The notes under the pieces are model-generated. The model did not search any database, had not been told where the DNA came from, and was given only the letters and a program-made list of their open reading frames with translations. Source: an uncultured Rubrobacteraceae bacterium (GTDB taxonomy: Bacteria > Actinomycetota > Rubrobacteria > Rubrobacterales > Rubrobacteraceae). Taken from it: 6,358 nt of DNA. A program made the translations under genes and the position numbers. Of this stretch, positions 5,414 to 6,358 are shown one piece after another. The stretch covers positions 1 to 6,358 of the forward strand of contig CADCUW010000231.1 of assembly GCA_902805985.1 (NCBI GenBank), read 5' to 3'. Position 1 is the stretch's first letter. Every line of letters begins with the position of its first letter.

Positions 5414-6331
5414 CTAGCCCGGCAGGTGGCGCTTGGGGCAGCGGGCGACGAGCGAGTAGACGGTGTCGACCATGTTGCCGACGTAGAGCTCGCCGACCTG
5501 GGTGAGCAGCTGGTAGGCGTCGAGCTTCTCGAAGCCGTAATCGTCGGCGAGCCACCCGACCAACTCCGCGTAGGCTATGCGCGCGGCGTCCTCCATCGGG
5601 CGGGCGCTGCCCACGCACATTATGTGCTCGTCGGACTCGATGCGCGGCCAGAGGATGTCCCTGCCCTTTATGACGTTAAAGGTCACCGTGACCTTGGCCG
5701 AGACCTCGAGGGCGACGCCGCAGAGCTCGCCCTGCCCTTGCGCCACGTGGCAGTCGCCGGTGTAGAACAGGGCGCCGGGCCTGCGCACCGGCAGGTAGAC
5801 CGTGTTGCCGGGGCGGGTGTCGGGCACGTCCATGTTGCCGCCGTGGTCGCCGGGGGAGAGGGCGGAGCGCGCCTCGATGTCCGGCGCGGTGCCGATGGTC
5901 CCGACGAAGGGCCTCACCGGGACCTCCCAGTCGCCCCTGCGCGCCACGTCGCCGTCTATCTGGTACTTCCAGACCTTCTCGGGCAGCGGCTCCTGCAGGG
6001 TGGCCGTAAGGTTCGTGGAGGTGAGGCCGCCGAAGAATGGCACGAGGCAGCTCGCCGCCCAGTCGCGGGTGAACTCTATGCTCTCTATCTTGACGGCCAA
6101 GGTGTCGCCGGGCTCGGCGCCCTCGACAAAGACGGGGCCGGTCTGCGGGTTCAGGTAGGGCCCGAGGGCCTGGCTTGGGACGTCGTCCTCCGAGGTGATA
6201 GAGCCGCCAAAGGCGTCCTCGGTGTGTATGGTGACCGTCTCGCCGTCGGCCACCCTGGCCACGGGCTCGGCGTACGGGCCCATCGTGAACTGGTGCTCGC
6301 CCTCCTGGATTATCTCCCGGATCTCCGCCAC
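5414..6331 (-). CDS. Acetamidase/formamidase family protein
   Basis: A 305-residue protein of the FmdA/AmdA family, cytoplasmic enzymes that hydrolyse short amides (formamide to formate, or acetamide to acetate) with release of ammonia. Family features are LNPQTGPVFVEGAEPGDTL (60-78), PFVGTIGTAP (141-150), the conserved GDHGGNMDVPD (161-171) and GDCHVAQGQGELCG (192-205), and a C-terminal DAYQLLTQVG segment (271-280). Length is normal for the shorter bacterial members. There is no signal peptide or membrane segment. The start is GTG at 6329-6331, with AAGGGAG (complement of 6337-6343) five bases upstream. The gene converges on the IclR gene and a strong terminator follows its stop. The formate ligase gene at the other end of the window makes formamide an attractive substrate, because its product would feed the THF pool, but sequence does not separate formamidase from acetamidase. 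Only 27 upstream bases are in the window, so its promoter and neighbours are unseen. Confidence 0.85.
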   Translation of the reverse strand: MAEIREIIQEGEHQFTMGPYAEPVARVADGETVTIHTEDAFGGSITSEDDVPSQALGPYLNPQTGPVFVEGAEPGDTLAVKIESIEFTRDWAASCLVPFFGGLTSTNLTATLQEPLPEKVWKYQIDGDVARRGDWEVPVRPFVGTIGTAPDIEARSALSPGDHGGNMDVPDTRPGNTVYLPVRRPGALFYTGDCHVAQGQGELCGVALEVSAKVTVTFNVIKGRDILWPRIESDEHIMCVGSARPMEDAARIAYAELVGWLADDYGFEKLDAYQLLTQVGELYVGNMVDTVYSLVARCPKRHLPG

Positions 6332-6336
6332 AGAAT

Positions 6337-6343
6337 CTCCCTT
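6337..6343 (-). promoter_or_regulatory. Ribosome binding site of the amidase gene
   Basis: AAGGGAG on the minus strand, five bases before the GTG start at 6331. It supports GTG 6331 over any internal start. The remaining bases to the window end show no recognisable promoter. Confidence 0.65.
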
Positions 6344-6358
6344 CTCGTCGACCGGCTC

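Noticed and set aside
5397..5418. Small hairpin GCTAG/CTAGC with inner GCT/AGC at the amidase stop codon
   Set aside because: Only 8 bp with an internal loop and no T-run; the strong stem at 5340-5371 explains termination better.
1..6358. CRISPR arrays, tRNA/rRNA genes, transposases, prophage or toxin-antitoxin genes
   Set aside because: No direct repeats with spacers, no cloverleaf-like or rRNA sequence and no mobile-element proteins were seen; nearly all of the window is accounted for by metabolic genes.

Overview
The window comes from a GC-rich bacterium. Heavy G/C at third codon positions, GTG starts, a likely leaderless gene and the gene content suggest an actinobacterium. The noticeable use of ATA (Ile) and AGG (Arg) codons in a GC-rich background, together with this gene set, makes me think of the Rubrobacter lineage; that is an impression, not a proof. 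The theme is one-carbon (C1) and N-methyl metabolism.

Layout: bases 1-121 are the 3' end of a formate--tetrahydrofolate ligase gene (fhs). A 39-base gap leads to a cyclodeaminase/methenyl-THF cyclohydrolase (fchA-like, 161-781). After a short AT-richer promoter-like gap comes a second same-strand group: a stand-alone glycine-cleavage T-protein-like aminomethyltransferase (852-2150), a monomeric sarcosine oxidase/N-methyl amino acid oxidase-like flavoprotein (2147-3415; GTGA overlap with the previous gene), and a type II haloacid dehalogenase-like HAD hydrolase (about 3443-4210). A 171-base gap with an inverted repeat and a close-set -10 box precedes an IclR-family regulator (4382-5155), which may be translated from a leaderless mRNA. 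The 258-base convergent gap 5156-5413 holds an imperfect hairpin and a strong, probably bidirectional terminator. On the minus strand, 6331-5414 encodes an acetamidase/formamidase family protein.

How the genes may work together: Fhs charges formate onto THF, and the FchA-like enzyme would interconvert 5,10-methenyl-THF with 10-formyl-THF or 5-formimino-THF. The oxidase would oxidise an N-methyl group to an imine or formaldehyde, and the adjacent T-protein could capture that carbon as 5,10-methylene-THF. This would be a split version of the oxidase-plus-T-domain arrangement that is fused in dimethylglycine dehydrogenase and in heterotetrameric sarcosine oxidase. If the amidase acts on formamide, it would supply formate to Fhs. 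The IclR protein is a plausible local regulator. The true amine substrate, the role of the HAD protein and the amidase substrate cannot be read from the sequence.
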